Below the pieces are notes generated by a model. It was given only the letters and a program-made list of their open reading frames with translations. It searched no databases and was not told where the DNA came from. Below are positions 16,776 to 27,100 of a stretch of DNA of 38,209 nt, one piece after another. The position numbers and the translations under genes are program-made. The stretch's first letter is position 1. Each line of letters starts with the position of its first letter. Origin of the DNA: an uncultured Saprospiraceae bacterium (lineage in GTDB: Bacteria; Bacteroidota; Bacteroidia; Chitinophagales; Saprospiraceae); the NCBI GenBank assembly GCA_938003955.1, contig CALKXE010000018.1:1-38209 (forward strand). Direction: 5' to 3'.

Positions 16776-17840
16776 TCAATTGGTCTTATCATGTTCATCA
16801 ACTCTCGCATCTAGCTTATCGACGATCTTTTCTTTTAATTCTTTAGTTTTTTCAATTTTCTTTTCGATGCTTTCTTTATGTTCTTTGTTTTCCGCGCTCT
16901 TCAATTCTTGATTCCCTTTTTTAATTTTAGCATCTAGTTCCGCAATTATTTCTTTTCTTTTCTCAATCCCTTCCGCTTCTTCCGCTTTATCGAAGATGAT
17001 ATCTTCCGGCAAATTCTCTTTGTTAATATCCTTCATCTTAGAGCGATGCTTCTTAGGGATAAATACGGCCTCCCCTACCTGCTTTTGATTCATAAAATTC
17101 GGAGATACTATTTCTATACCAGCCTCGTGCAGACAATCGATCACATGCCCCGTTAGTCTTGACTTAGAACTTACGATTGACTTAATATTTTCTAGCAACC
17201 CATTCACTCGGTATACTATAGAGAAGTCACCCAATGAGATGATATGTACAAAAGGTTCTATCAGTCCACAATCAATAGCGGCTTTGAGAAGTGCTTCTTC
17301 TATTTTGATCCTATTTACATCATAACCCAATGAGCATTCGACACTAACTATTGTACCGGACTGCCTCGTTACTTTTACAGAATTATTCGCTAGACTCATA
17401 TTAGGCAATGTGGTAAGGTCTCTATCTATCGTCTGTATTTCTGTATGGAAAAGTCCTCTTTCTGTAACTCTGCCAAATATGCCATTGACCTCTATAAAGT
17501 CTCCAGGTTTAAAGCTATTTCTCAACTTGAGTGCTATACCAGCAAAGGCATTACCAATGAAGGTAGTCGCACTCAAACCTAGCACTGCAGACAATACAAT
17601 TCCAATGAGACTTGTCAATTGCCCCTTTTGTTCAGATTCCATTGGGAGCGCTAAGATGACGCTCAATATACCTATAAAGGCAATCAAAAATAAAACAATA
17701 GATCTTATCAAAGCTTTATCCGTCTTTCCTTTGGACTGTCTTTCTAATATTTTTTTTGAAAGCACAAACAATCCATAGAAAATGAAAGCCGTCAAAAAAG
17801 TTGAAAACCAATTTTCAAATATTCTATTCAATATTTCCAT
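16776..17840 (-). CDS. MscS-family mechanosensitive channel with charged coiled-coil tail
   Basis: 354 residues. Three membrane spans lie at about 10-28, 43-62 and 72-100; the last carries the pore helix pattern GIVLSAVLGLSATTFIGNAF. The MscS beta domain follows with KPGDFIEVNGIFGRVTERG and LTTLPNMSLANNSVKVTRQS, then the alpha-beta domain. MscS channels release solutes under membrane tension. The last about 75 residues (from AEEAEGIEKRKEIIAELDA) are a highly charged K/E coiled coil not found in the core family. The gene stands alone. Confidence 0.9.
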   Translation of the reverse strand: MEILNRIFENWFSTFLTAFIFYGLFVLSKKILERQSKGKTDKALIRSIVLFLIAFIGILSVILALPMESEQKGQLTSLIGIVLSAVLGLSATTFIGNAFAGIALKLRNSFKPGDFIEVNGIFGRVTERGLFHTEIQTIDRDLTTLPNMSLANNSVKVTRQSGTIVSVECSLGYDVNRIKIEEALLKAAIDCGLIEPFVHIISLGDFSIVYRVNGLLENIKSIVSSKSRLTGHVIDCLHEAGIEIVSPNFMNQKQVGEAVFIPKKHRSKMKDINKENLPEDIIFDKAEEAEGIEKRKEIIAELDAKIKKGNQELKSAENKEHKESIEKKIEKTKELKEKIVDKLDARVDEHDKTN

Positions 17841-18048
17841 AAGAATTAATTATTCGTTTTTCATTAAACTAAAGTGACAAAAGCACTCTTGCTTTTAGTG
17901 TTTCACATTGCTTTAATCGAGAATTAAAGAATTTTAGTTTGGGTCAAAATTACCCAAATAGATTTCGCATGCCTATCTAAAATGATAGATCAAACAAAAT
18001 AGAAAAAAGGAGTGAGAAAGAATTAACTGAATATCTAAAAGCCAAAAA

Positions 18049-18083
18049 AAAGGCAAAGAATGGTTTTAACATCCTTTGCCTTT
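18049..18083 (-). terminator. Hairpin terminator of the DUF4197 gene
   Basis: AAAGGCAAAG (18049-18058) pairs perfectly with CTTTGCCTTT (18074-18083), and the minus strand then runs into a T-rich stretch (complement of CCAAAAAAA). It lies 13 bp after the stop codon at 18097. Confidence 0.75.
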
Positions 18084-18096
18084 GAGTCGCAAATTA

Positions 18097-18759
18097 TTAC
18101 TTCTTAAAAATTTCTTTTAATACTGGATCGGTAGGATTAGTACGTTCAGCTTTTTCAGCATTGCCCATCATCCCAAAGAGTCCATCGACTGCACCATTCG
18201 TAACCATGTCCGCTAATGAAGGCTTACCATTTCCTAGTAAACTAGATGCTTGACCTCCTAAAGCTGATGTGATTGCACTAAGACCGCCATTTTTAGTCAA
18301 CGTATTGGTCAGAGCCGGTAATAATGCTGCCGTTAATTGTTTCCCAGCAGATTTCTTTAAAAAATCTGTTGCACCTGTATCTCCACCTTTCAAAAGGCCC
18401 AATGCATCCGAAGCTCCAATTCCACTTGTGGCATCTCCCAATACAGAAGAAGCTACACCAGGAACAACAGATCCTAAAGCACTATTTAATAGACCTAAAG
18501 CTTTAGTTCCCTCACTTGATCCACCTAATAGACTTGTAATATTAGAAAGTCCTTTAGGCATTACCTTTTTCATTACTTCATTTTTCAAAATGTCACCCGC
18601 AAAACCTTTTACAGCACTGCCCGTCGCTCCACCCAGTAAAGCTTGAACACCAGATAAAGCTTTATCAGGAGATAGCCCCACTAATCCTTTATTTACATTA
18701 CAAGATTGAGAGATAAAAACAAAAGATAATGTGCATAGTAAACAAACAAATTTATTCAT
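18097..18759 (-). CDS. DUF4197 lipoprotein
   Basis: About 220 residues from the ATG at 18757-18759; an upstream extension to 18846 lacks coding character. A lipoprotein signal (KFVCLLCTLSFVFISQSC) is followed by a helical, Gly/Ala/Leu-rich mature protein. Positions such as LKNEVMKKVMPKGLSNITSL and GASDALGLLKGGDTGATDFL match the DUF4197 pattern (DA...ILxGxxxAAT..L). DUF4197 proteins are widespread lipoproteins of about 220-230 residues with unknown role. The gene stands alone with its own terminator. Confidence 0.75.
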   Translation of the reverse strand: MNKFVCLLCTLSFVFISQSCNVNKGLVGLSPDKALSGVQALLGGATGSAVKGFAGDILKNEVMKKVMPKGLSNITSLLGGSSEGTKALGLLNSALGSVVPGVASSVLGDATSGIGASDALGLLKGGDTGATDFLKKSAGKQLTAALLPALTNTLTKNGGLSAITSALGGQASSLLGNGKPSLADMVTNGAVDGLFGMMGNAEKAERTNPTDPVLKEIFKK

Positions 18760-19042
18760 TATATGTATTTTTTTATGATGATTGAAAATAATGTAGATAT
18801 CATAGTAATTAACAACATCTATTCTCTTAGACGTAAAAATTTCCATAAGTTACTACATATCAACTGAAGAATATTCATCATAGAAAAACATACCTAGCGT
18901 ACACTATTCAATCTCTTAAATTGACCTTCGAAAAAAATATAATTAGAAAATTGGTATTGATTGCAATGGAGCTTAGTAGAATTATGCAAAAAGTTAATTT
19001 GTTTATACCTCACTTTATTAGATATTAATCAACTCTAGTAAT

Positions 19043-19288
19043 TTAGATATCCGTTGAAAATTCGGAATTATTGAAATAAATAAAGTATTTCTCTTTGTAC
19101 GTGAAAAAACATATGCCTCCCTCTTGCGTGTAATTTTCACTGTTACTTTCGACATAGTCGCGAAACTCCTTGCTCGTTGGCGATTGATCAATTAACAACA
19201 GTTCTCGTTCTGTTATCTTAGTTATTATCTGAACTCCATTAGAAAAGGCATATAATATAATTAAAAGCTTGTTCTTGTAGTCGTATTT
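19043..19288 (-). pseudogene. Orphan open frame without start, probable gene remnant
   Basis: On the minus strand an 81-codon frame begins right after an in-frame TAA at 19289-19291 and runs to the TAA at 19043-19045 with no ATG. It encodes text of normal protein character such as YAFSNGVQIITKITERELLL and TQEGGICFFTYKEKYFIYFN. Upstream of the TAA the same frame reads LFNSYKVIEL. This looks like the C-terminal part of a decayed gene of unknown family, lying in the 636-bp gap before the T9SS gene. Confidence 0.4.
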
Positions 19289-19395
19289 TTATAACTCAAT
19301 AACTTTATAAGAATTGAATAGGCATAAGTTACTGATAATAAAAGAAAAGGTATCTTTAAGTAATTATTATTCAATTACACTATTAACATCACGAT

Positions 19396-22350
19396 ATGAC
19401 AACTTCTAAGAAGTTTCTTTTCACGCTACTTTTTTACGCATTCTGTACATCATTTATTTGGGGACAAGCTAACTCATGCCAAACAGCTCCTATATTATGT
19501 GCGCTAAGCGAACTAGACGGTTATTCTGGGTCAATGCCAGAATCTAATCCTATTGATGAACCAGCGCCGTTTTGTGGTGGTACTGGGAATCCTCAAAACA
19601 TGACATGGTTTGCTTTCATTGCGGGTGCAACAAGTGCTAGTATAGAGATTACCTTTACTAATTGCCAAGGAGGAATCGATTTAAATATGATTCAATATGG
19701 AGTGTACACAGATTGCACTTTTGAAAATTACCTTCCTAGTGCTTGTGAAGGGCAAGCCGTCTCAGCAGAAGATCCCGTAGAAATCAATCTTCTCGGAATG
19801 ATTCCTGGCGATGATTACTTTTTATTTATAGATGGAGACTTGGGTACCTTTTGTGATTATTCCATAGATGTGACTTCTGGTGGTTGGACAACTCAAATAG
19901 AAGATCCAGAATCTTTAGATTGCATTAGCGCAAATTGCCCCCCAGATGGACAACTCTGTTCTATAGGAGAAACACTCACATTTCAGCCTGCTGATGCTAA
20001 CTATTCAGTGGATTATATTTGGACAATAACACCTGGCCCACCCGATGGACCAGCGGGAACAACCACTAATCCAGATAACTTTACAAGTTTCACATTTGAT
20101 AATCCTGGCGAATATGAAATTTGTGTAATTATAGACAATGGATGTTTAGAGACCAATCCAGTTTGCTACAATCTTAATGTATTTCCAGATGCTGATGATG
20201 ATGGTATTTGTGATCCAGAGGATCTGTGTCCTGATTCTCCAGAACCAGGAACAGCTTGCGATGATGGTGACATCTGTACAATAAATGACTTCATAGGGTT
20301 AGATTGCAATTGCACTGGTACGTTCATAGATACTGACAATGATGGTACTTGTGATGCCGAGGATGAATGCCCTGATTCACCAGAACCAGGAACGGCATGC
20401 GATGATGGCGATCTTTGCACAATTGACGACATCATTGGTATGAATTGTATTTGTATTGGTACTTTTCAGGATACTGACAATGATGGCACCTGTGATGCCG
20501 AGGACGAATGCTCTGATTCACCAGAACCAGGATCAGCTTGTGATGACGGAGATGACTGTACAATTGACGATATCGTCGATATCAATTGCAGCTGCAGTGG
20601 CACGTTCATAGATACTGACAATGATGGCATATGTGACGCCGAAGACGAATGTCCTGACTCTCCAGACCCTGGAGCAATATGTGATGACGGAGATCCATGC
20701 ACAATTGATGATATAGTTGATATGAATTGTAACTGTATTGGCACTTTCTTAGATACTGATAATGATGGTACATGCGATGCTGAAGATATTTGTCCAGACT
20801 CGCCTGAACCGGGAACACCTTGTGATGACCAAAATATTTGCACAGTTGATGATGTTATCCAAACGAATTGTTTGTGTATTGGAATTTTCTTAGATGCTGA
20901 CAATGATGGTACTTGTGATGCTGAGGATACTTGTCCAGACTCGCCTGAACCGGGAACACCTTGTGATGATCAAAATATCTGTACCGTTGATGATGTTATC
21001 CAAACGAACTGTTTCTGTATTGGAACTTTCTTAGATGCTGACAATGATGGTACTTGCGATGCTGAGGATATTTGTCCTGACTCGCCTGAACCAGGAACAC
21101 CTTGTGATGACAACGATCTATGTACAACAAGTGATATCATAAATATGGATTGCAACTGCATTGGTACTTTCTTAGATGCTGATAATGATGGCACATGCGA
21201 TGCTGAGGACATTTGTCCTGACTCTCCTGAGCCAGGAACACCTTGTGATGATGGAGACTTTAATACTTTAAACGATCAAATTAATCCTGATTGTATTTGT
21301 GAAGGATCGACTGATCCAGACTTTTGTCCTGGGCTGAATCTTTCTATAGGCGACATGTGTAATGACGGCGACGAATGTACAATCAATGATATTGTAGACA
21401 CGGATTGTAATTGTACAGGTACTTTTCAAGATACGGATAATGATGGCACTTGTGACGCCGAAGATCTCTGTCCTGATTCGTTAGAACCGGGTGCAGAATG
21501 TAATGACAATGATCCATGTACAGAATTTGATCAAATCAATACGGATTGTGATTGTATAGGAATATTTCAAGATGCAGATAATGACGGTACTTGCGATGCA
21601 GAAGATCTCTGTCCGTCTGGACTAGAACCAGGTTCTCTATGTGATGACAATGATGATTGCACAATCAATGATGTTGTCGATAACGATTGCATGTGTATTG
21701 GTACTTTTCAAGACAGTGATGCTGATGGTACATGTGATGCAAATGATCTATGTCCAGATAGTCCAGAACCAGGAACGAACTGTGATGATAATAATGTAAT
21801 TACATTTAATGATCAAATTGATGAAGATTGTAATTGCACAGGAACGGAAGATCCTAACTATTGTCCAGGTTTAGATCTAAACATTGGGGATCTATGTGAT
21901 GATAATGATGTTTGCACAATTAATGATATAGTCACTATAGAATGTCAATGTATCGGAACATATCAAGATACTGATAATGATGGCACTTGCGATGCGAATG
22001 ATCTATGTCCGGATAGTCCAGAACCAGGTACAGCATGTGACGACGGTAACAGTATTACTCAAAACGATGTAATAACAGAAGATTGCACCTGTCTAGGAGA
22101 AGATCCAAACTCAATAGACAACAAAAAGTTAAATTTCAAAATATATCCAAATCCTATTAAAGACAAACTCACTATCGAGGTGCAAGGAGCGTTTACAATT
22201 AACATATATTCACTCCATGGTAAACTGATTCTATCAGCGCCAATGATGAACGAACATCAAGTAGATCTTAGCCATTTAGAAGCTGGAATTTACATACTAT
22301 CACTGATCAATGAATCGTCAAAGGCTTCTAAAAAACTATTCAAAATATAA
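19396..22350 (+). CDS. T9SS-secreted cysteine-rich protein with about twelve TSP3-like repeats
   Basis: 984 residues. A signal peptide (KKFLFTLLFYAFCTSFIWGQ) leads to a jelly-roll-like domain at about 25-170 (NMTWFAFIAGATSASIEITF) and a PKD-like domain at about 185-262. Residues about 265-900 are about twelve units of 44-47 residues, each an acidic calcium-type motif DTDNDGTCDAED followed by CPDSPEPGTxCDDxD and a CxCxGT ending; units 8 and 11 carry an extra PGLNLSIGD-type insertion. The D-x-D-x-D-G pattern is that of thrombospondin type 3 repeats, so strong calcium binding is likely. The last about 75 residues (FKIYPNPIKDKLTIEV to KLFKI) are a type A T9SS sorting domain, so the protein is exported and probably surface-anchored. 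Enzymatic activity is not seen; a structural or adhesive role is inference. Confidence 0.9.
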   Translation: MTTSKKFLFTLLFYAFCTSFIWGQANSCQTAPILCALSELDGYSGSMPESNPIDEPAPFCGGTGNPQNMTWFAFIAGATSASIEITFTNCQGGIDLNMIQYGVYTDCTFENYLPSACEGQAVSAEDPVEINLLGMIPGDDYFLFIDGDLGTFCDYSIDVTSGGWTTQIEDPESLDCISANCPPDGQLCSIGETLTFQPADANYSVDYIWTITPGPPDGPAGTTTNPDNFTSFTFDNPGEYEICVIIDNGCLETNPVCYNLNVFPDADDDGICDPEDLCPDSPEPGTACDDGDICTINDFIGLDCNCTGTFIDTDNDGTCDAEDECPDSPEPGTACDDGDLCTIDDIIGMNCICIGTFQDTDNDGTCDAEDECSDSPEPGSACDDGDDCTIDDIVDINCSCSGTFIDTDNDGICDAEDECPDSPDPGAICDDGDPCTIDDIVDMNCNCIGTFLDTDNDGTCDAEDICPDSPEPGTPCDDQNICTVDDVIQTNCLCIGIFLDADNDGTCDAEDTCPDSPEPGTPCDDQNICTVDDVIQTNCFCIGTFLDADNDGTCDAEDICPDSPEPGTPCDDNDLCTTSDIINMDCNCIGTFLDADNDGTCDAEDICPDSPEPGTPCDDGDFNTLNDQINPDCICEGSTDPDFCPGLNLSIGDMCNDGDECTINDIVDTDCNCTGTFQDTDNDGTCDAEDLCPDSLEPGAECNDNDPCTEFDQINTDCDCIGIFQDADNDGTCDAEDLCPSGLEPGSLCDDNDDCTINDVVDNDCMCIGTFQDSDADGTCDANDLCPDSPEPGTNCDDNNVITFNDQIDEDCNCTGTEDPNYCPGLDLNIGDLCDDNDVCTINDIVTIECQCIGTYQDTDNDGTCDANDLCPDSPEPGTACDDGNSITQNDVITEDCTCLGEDPNSIDNKKLNFKIYPNPIKDKLTIEVQGAFTINIYSLHGKLILSAPMMNEHQVDLSHLEAGIYILSLINESSKASKKLFKI
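20188..22098 (+). repeat. Tandem 141-bp coding repeats (TSP3-like)
   Basis: About twelve units of 132-141 bp, plus two longer ones, repeat inside the T9SS gene. Units starting near 20752, 20893 and 21034 are the most alike: two consecutive ones share NICTVDDVIQTNC, which indicates recent duplication. The array is a natural site for copy-number change. Confidence 0.85.
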
Positions 22351-22382
22351 AAAAGACAACTCACTATAAAAAGTGGCATTAA

Positions 22383-22439
22383 GAAAATGATAGAATTCGA
22401 GATACTAACTTGTATGGTATCGAAAATTCTATCATTTTC
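22383..22439. terminator. Strong 15-bp-stem terminator hairpin
   Basis: GAAAATGATAGAATT (22383-22397) pairs perfectly with AATTCTATCATTTTC (22425-22439), and CGAGATAC inside pairs with GTATCG around a small bulge. A T-run (ATTTTTT) follows at about 22448. It lies 33 bp after the T9SS gene stop. Confidence 0.8.
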
Positions 22440-22440
22440 C

Positions 22441-22787
22441 AAAGTCATATTTTTTAATCTCTCCAAAATATAAACGCTATAATCACTGAGTACAGCACGA
22501 GTACCTAGTTCATTTGACTATTGATATTCATGACAACATTAGAGCCGTTGACTTTCCAAACTCTACATTCTTTTTAAGGGCCCCTTTTTAGGTTTTAATG
22601 TCGGTGATCTAATGGATGAAAGTCGAAGACAAATCTAAACAAACTAAAGTATGATATGTCAACCGCGTTAGTTCTCACATAATGCAATGGACAAAAACAC
22701 CGATAGATATTACGTGTATCACTACCAAAACCAATAATAACTGTAGGCGTTTTTAATCATTAAAAACTATGCGTCACGATTCGTTTC
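22441..22787. other. Gene-free gap between convergent genes
   Basis: No reading frame of note. The palindrome GTTTTTAAT-C-ATTAAAAAC at 22749-22767 lies 20 bp past the stop of the minus-strand lipoprotein and may act as its terminator. Confidence 0.4.
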
Positions 22788-23720
22788 TTATTCGAGTTCA
22801 TCTATTGCTAATTTCATCTGAATTGGCTCATCAAAGTATTTTGAAAAGATCTTATTACCTGACCATAAATCTTCTTCAAAAGCATGAACAAACCTTTCAT
22901 TTACGAAAAACAATAGATCACTTCCTTTCTTTCTAATTGTCAGTTTGACATTTGAATTGAACTGAATACTCCCCTCTACATTCTGATAATATACGACATT
23001 ACCACCATTGGCAGTAATCTGCACATTTACATCGGTACAAGTATCACAATTACCAAAACCAATATTCCCGAAATTAAAGAGCACAAAATTATTGTCAGTG
23101 TTCCAATTTATAAACTCAAAATCAATTCTAAAATTATTGTATTGAGAGAATTCAATAGCATCAAAAATAAATTCCTTAGATATAGTATCAACCCTTATGA
23201 CATCAGTAGTTAAATTGATTGTATAGTAATTATCAAATAATTCAAGTCTGTCGGAAAACAGGACACCCTGATCAAATAGTTCATCCAAATAATAATCCCA
23301 CCATTTGCTAGAGTACAGATTTGCTGAACAATCAAAGTTGTCTTCAGCACCTCTCATGATACTTATACAATCATCATTGTTTGTCCTATCATTTCTGTGT
23401 TCTCTATCCAAAACACAATGCCCCAATTCGTGAAATATTAACCAAGTTTTTTTCTCTTCAGACATTTCATTCCACTTAGCTTCATCAATCATGATTACAT
23501 TATCTCGCTGCGAGCATGTAGCTGCAATTGTTCCGCTTTGGGTTCCAAATCTTAATTCCAAATCTATATCACTCAAATTAACATTGAGTCCTCGTTGGTT
23601 GCCTTCTTCAAAAAACATGTCTACATAACGAGAAAATTCGATTGGAATTATTTGTTCCTTTTCATTAGAACAACTAAATACTAAAGAAATAAATATTAAA
23701 TACGCTATTATTTTCTTCAT
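22788..23720 (-). CDS. Putative zinc metallopeptidase lipoprotein with C-terminal LamG-like domain
   Basis: 310 residues. A lipoprotein signal (YLIFISLVFSCSNEK) is followed by a small zincin domain: HELGHCVLDREH at 97-108 gives the HEXXH motif and a later His, and ISIMRG is the likely Met-turn. The third His is one residue further away than in the standard HEXXHXXGXXH of metzincins. The second half (about 165-305), with YNNFRIDFEFINWNTDNNF and VKLTIRKKGSDLLFFVNER, looks like a concanavalin/LamG-like jelly roll that could bind sugar or protein. The mature protein would be membrane-anchored. It is a single-gene unit. Confidence 0.75.
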   Translation of the reverse strand: MKKIIAYLIFISLVFSCSNEKEQIIPIEFSRYVDMFFEEGNQRGLNVNLSDIDLELRFGTQSGTIAATCSQRDNVIMIDEAKWNEMSEEKKTWLIFHELGHCVLDREHRNDRTNNDDCISIMRGAEDNFDCSANLYSSKWWDYYLDELFDQGVLFSDRLELFDNYYTINLTTDVIRVDTISKEFIFDAIEFSQYNNFRIDFEFINWNTDNNFVLFNFGNIGFGNCDTCTDVNVQITANGGNVVYYQNVEGSIQFNSNVKLTIRKKGSDLLFFVNERFVHAFEEDLWSGNKIFSKYFDEPIQMKLAIDELE

Positions 23721-24065
23721 CTGCTATTTCGTAGATCCAATACAAAGAAATATAATCCCCATCCAGCAAAACATTCAATAACATCACCAATGTAAGATAA
23801 AGATGTATGTATTCCTGATGGACATCGCCAATTATTGTAAAAGGAATATCTTGTAAGAACTTTGGTTTATTTACACTAAAAATAGAAGATAATTTTGAAT
23901 CGCCATAGGTTTTTTCATTATTCTATTCTTTATATTTTTCAGCAGTATTATTATTTAGTCAAAAAGCCATACTTGTAAAAGCGCAGCTGACTTTAAACAT
24001 ATCATAAAAGAACCAGTTATTAAAAAGCTCATAATTCTTATTTATTCATATCTAACATTATCTAA
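23721..24065. other. Gene-free gap upstream of the metallopeptidase lipoprotein
   Basis: Two overlapping short open frames exist on the minus strand here, one ending in an ATGA overlap with the lipoprotein start at 23720 (text PSGIHTSLSYIGDVIECFAG), but neither has a start codon. It may hold a decayed gene; the evidence is too weak to call one. Confidence 0.25.
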
Positions 24066-24101
24066 AAAGAGACCTACAGATCAATATCTGCAGGTCTCTT
24101 T
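24066..24101 (-). terminator. 16-bp-stem terminator of the PKD metalloprotease gene
   Basis: AAAGAGACCTACAGAT (24066-24081) and ATCTGCAGGTCTCTTT (24086-24101) pair at 15 of 16 positions around a CAAT loop, with a T-run on the minus strand. It begins 35 bp past the stop codon at 24136. Confidence 0.85.
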
Positions 24102-24135
24102 GATCATAAAGAACAAAAGTATTCTCTACATATTT

Positions 24136-27100
24136 TTAATGAATCAAAAATTTAATAATCTGTCTCTGATCGCCCTTTTTGAGCAAAATCAAGTATGCCC
24201 CAGACGTTTGATTTCCAAGTTCTATAGCTTTATTATTGTGTCCAGATGATATTTGGAAGTTATCCGCTTTCACTTGCTGTCCCATGATGTTGTATATCTC
24301 AATTCGTACTTCACCAGAGGCAATCGCATTCATTGACAACACAAAGTCACCATTATTAGGATTTGGATTGATATTGACAGCGCTGAGGATGTCTATCTTG
24401 TCTATTGATGTTGGCCCCGTTACTGTAACTTCTTCCTGATATGTGATGGTACCACATTCATTAGTAGCACTTAGTACTACTGTGTATACACCTTCATCAG
24501 CATAGATATGATTAGGATTTTCATCTATAGATGTGTTGCTATCTCCAAAGTCCCACGAATAAGAATTTGCATCTATTGATATGTTATTAAATGTAAATTC
24601 AAAATTAGAAATTTGGTCAATTTCATATTTTGCTGTAGGTATATCCTGTGTCGTTATATAGCTCTCAGTCTCTAATACATCTTCACCTGCAAGAGAAGTA
24701 ACGACTAGCGTAACATCATATATTCCTACTGCATCATAACTCACTGTTGGGTTTTGATCTGTAGATTCTGATGGGTTACCACCAGAAAAACTCCACTGCC
24801 ATGCTGTGACATTTGTACTAGAATTATCTGTATACTCTACCACAAAAGGAATACAACCTCCTGTCTGCGACACAGCATAATCAGCAACCGGAAGTGTACT
24901 GATGACTATAGTTTTACTCTCTTTTATTGTGCCACACATATTGGTTGCACTTAGTATTACTGTATAAGTACCGTCATCCGTATAGGTGTGATTTGGGTTT
25001 GCTTCGATAGACGTATTACCATCTCCAAAGTCCCACGATAGACTTTCATAGTTGGACGATAAATCTATAAAATCCACATCAAAAGCATCCTTTTCAAAAT
25101 CAAAGTCTATAGTCGGAACATCTGACACAACGATCAGATCGGTTATTACATCTGAGTCTTCACCTGTCTCATTAGAGACGATCAACGTTACATCATATGT
25201 ACCGGCAGTCTCATAAATCACTATCGGGTTTTCTTCTGTAGAGGTGGCTGGTGTTCCCCCAGGAAAGCTCCATGCCCAAGTATCTGTATTGATACTAGAA
25301 TTATTAGTGTAGTCAACTGTAAACGGCAAACATCCTTCTGTGTCATTGCTAATAAACCCGGCTGTAGGCGAGGTATTCAGATTGATAGACTGGATCATTA
25401 TGACGGTGTCACATGCATTGATCACAGTCAGTATCACTTGATATATATCTTCCTCTCCATAAGTATGACTAGGGTCGGCTTCTGTAGAGATATTACCATC
25501 TCCAAAGTCCCATGATATCTCATCAAACCCTTCAGATAGATTCTCAAAATCAACTTTCAAAACCTCGGAAATCATATTGAAACCTGCATTCGGTGCTTCT
25601 GATACAGATATGTAAGTAATTTCAGTGATCTCGTCTTCTCCAGCTCCATTGCTGACCATGAGCACCACATCATATTCTCCAGCTTGGTCATAGACGACTG
25701 TTGGGTTCTCCTCAGTCGAGCTTGCAGGTGTTCCTCCTTCAAATGTCCATAGGTATTCTTCAGTATTATCTGAGCTATTGTTTGAGAAGCTAACTGTCAT
25801 TGGAGAACAACCAAACGTATTATTCACACTGAAATCTGCAGTCGGAGGTAGAAAAACGTCAATTGATTTCTGTACCGTTTTCATCCCACATGGACTGCTG
25901 TCTACTGTCAAGCTGACAATGTATAGTCCTTCATTTTCGTATTCATATACTGGGTTTTCTTCACCACTTGCTGCTCCATCTCCAAAATCCCAGAAATACG
26001 TATTGACAGGCAGATTCGTTTGATTCGTGAATGAGACCTTATCTCCGATTAATTCGAAATCAAAATCAGGAATCGGACTTTCAATCACTTCTATAATTTG
26101 ATTCAATGTCAATTCATCAGTACCATCTGCATTTGTTACAGTAAGCGTTACATTAAAAAACCCTGGTTCATTATATACAACTACTGGGTTTTGTTCTGTA
26201 GAGAAATTTGGAGTAGCCCCTAACATAACCCATTCAAAATCAATAGGTGTACCTGTAGACAAGTCTGTAAATTGTACTTCAGTAGGAGAACAAACACTTG
26301 ATTGTGTAAACGTAAAATCAGCTACTGGAGGAAACTCTTCTTCACCTGATCCAAAACAATCATCCCCAGTAACACAGTTGGCACCAAGGTACTTATCCAG
26401 TAATAATGCTCCAGGCTGTGCACCAAATCCATTGTTGAAATTGATACCGACGCCTCCTATCAAATGACAATAACTCATGATCGTACCACCATTGTTAGGT
26501 AATATTGGGTCGTTCTCATCATAGCAAGATTGCTCATCTCCTCCCTCCGAACCACAATCATCGATCTGTGTATTGTTTCCATTCCATACACAATTATGCG
26601 TATGACTACTTCCTATATTGTGTCCCAATTCGTGCGCTACTACCATTACATTCCACGAATAGATAGGAAAGGGTGTAACATTTACCCCCATACTTCCACT
26701 TACTGCAAAGGGACCAAAATTACCGTTATTCTGAGCACAGAGTACATTGAGCCACGCTACTCCTCCACCAACAGATCGTGTAGAAAACACATGGCCAAGT
26801 CTACCATCATAATCATTAATCGTACTTGGCATAATGGACAACATCTCTCCTGCTGTCGAGCCACCCAAATAAGGATCTGGCACATCATAGACCAAGATCT
26901 CGGAAACGACCAATGGAACGCCTTCATTCTCGTAAAGGATACCAACTTCATTCATTACAGCAAGTGCCCAATCTTCGGTATTCTCTATACTTGATCCATT
27001 CTTTTGGTAACTGTCAAAATCACATTCGATGTATATTTCTATACAGTCTCCTGTAGATCGATTATCTGATTCAGTTTTTACCTTTACATTTTCATTTTGA

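Noticed and set aside
20166-21212. Long minus-strand frames inside the T9SS repeat gene
   Set aside because: Serine/proline-rich shadows of the repetitive plus-strand frame.
23672-23930. Open frames upstream of the metallopeptidase lipoprotein, one with ATGA overlap
   Set aside because: Two competing frames, neither with a start codon, no recognisable motif.
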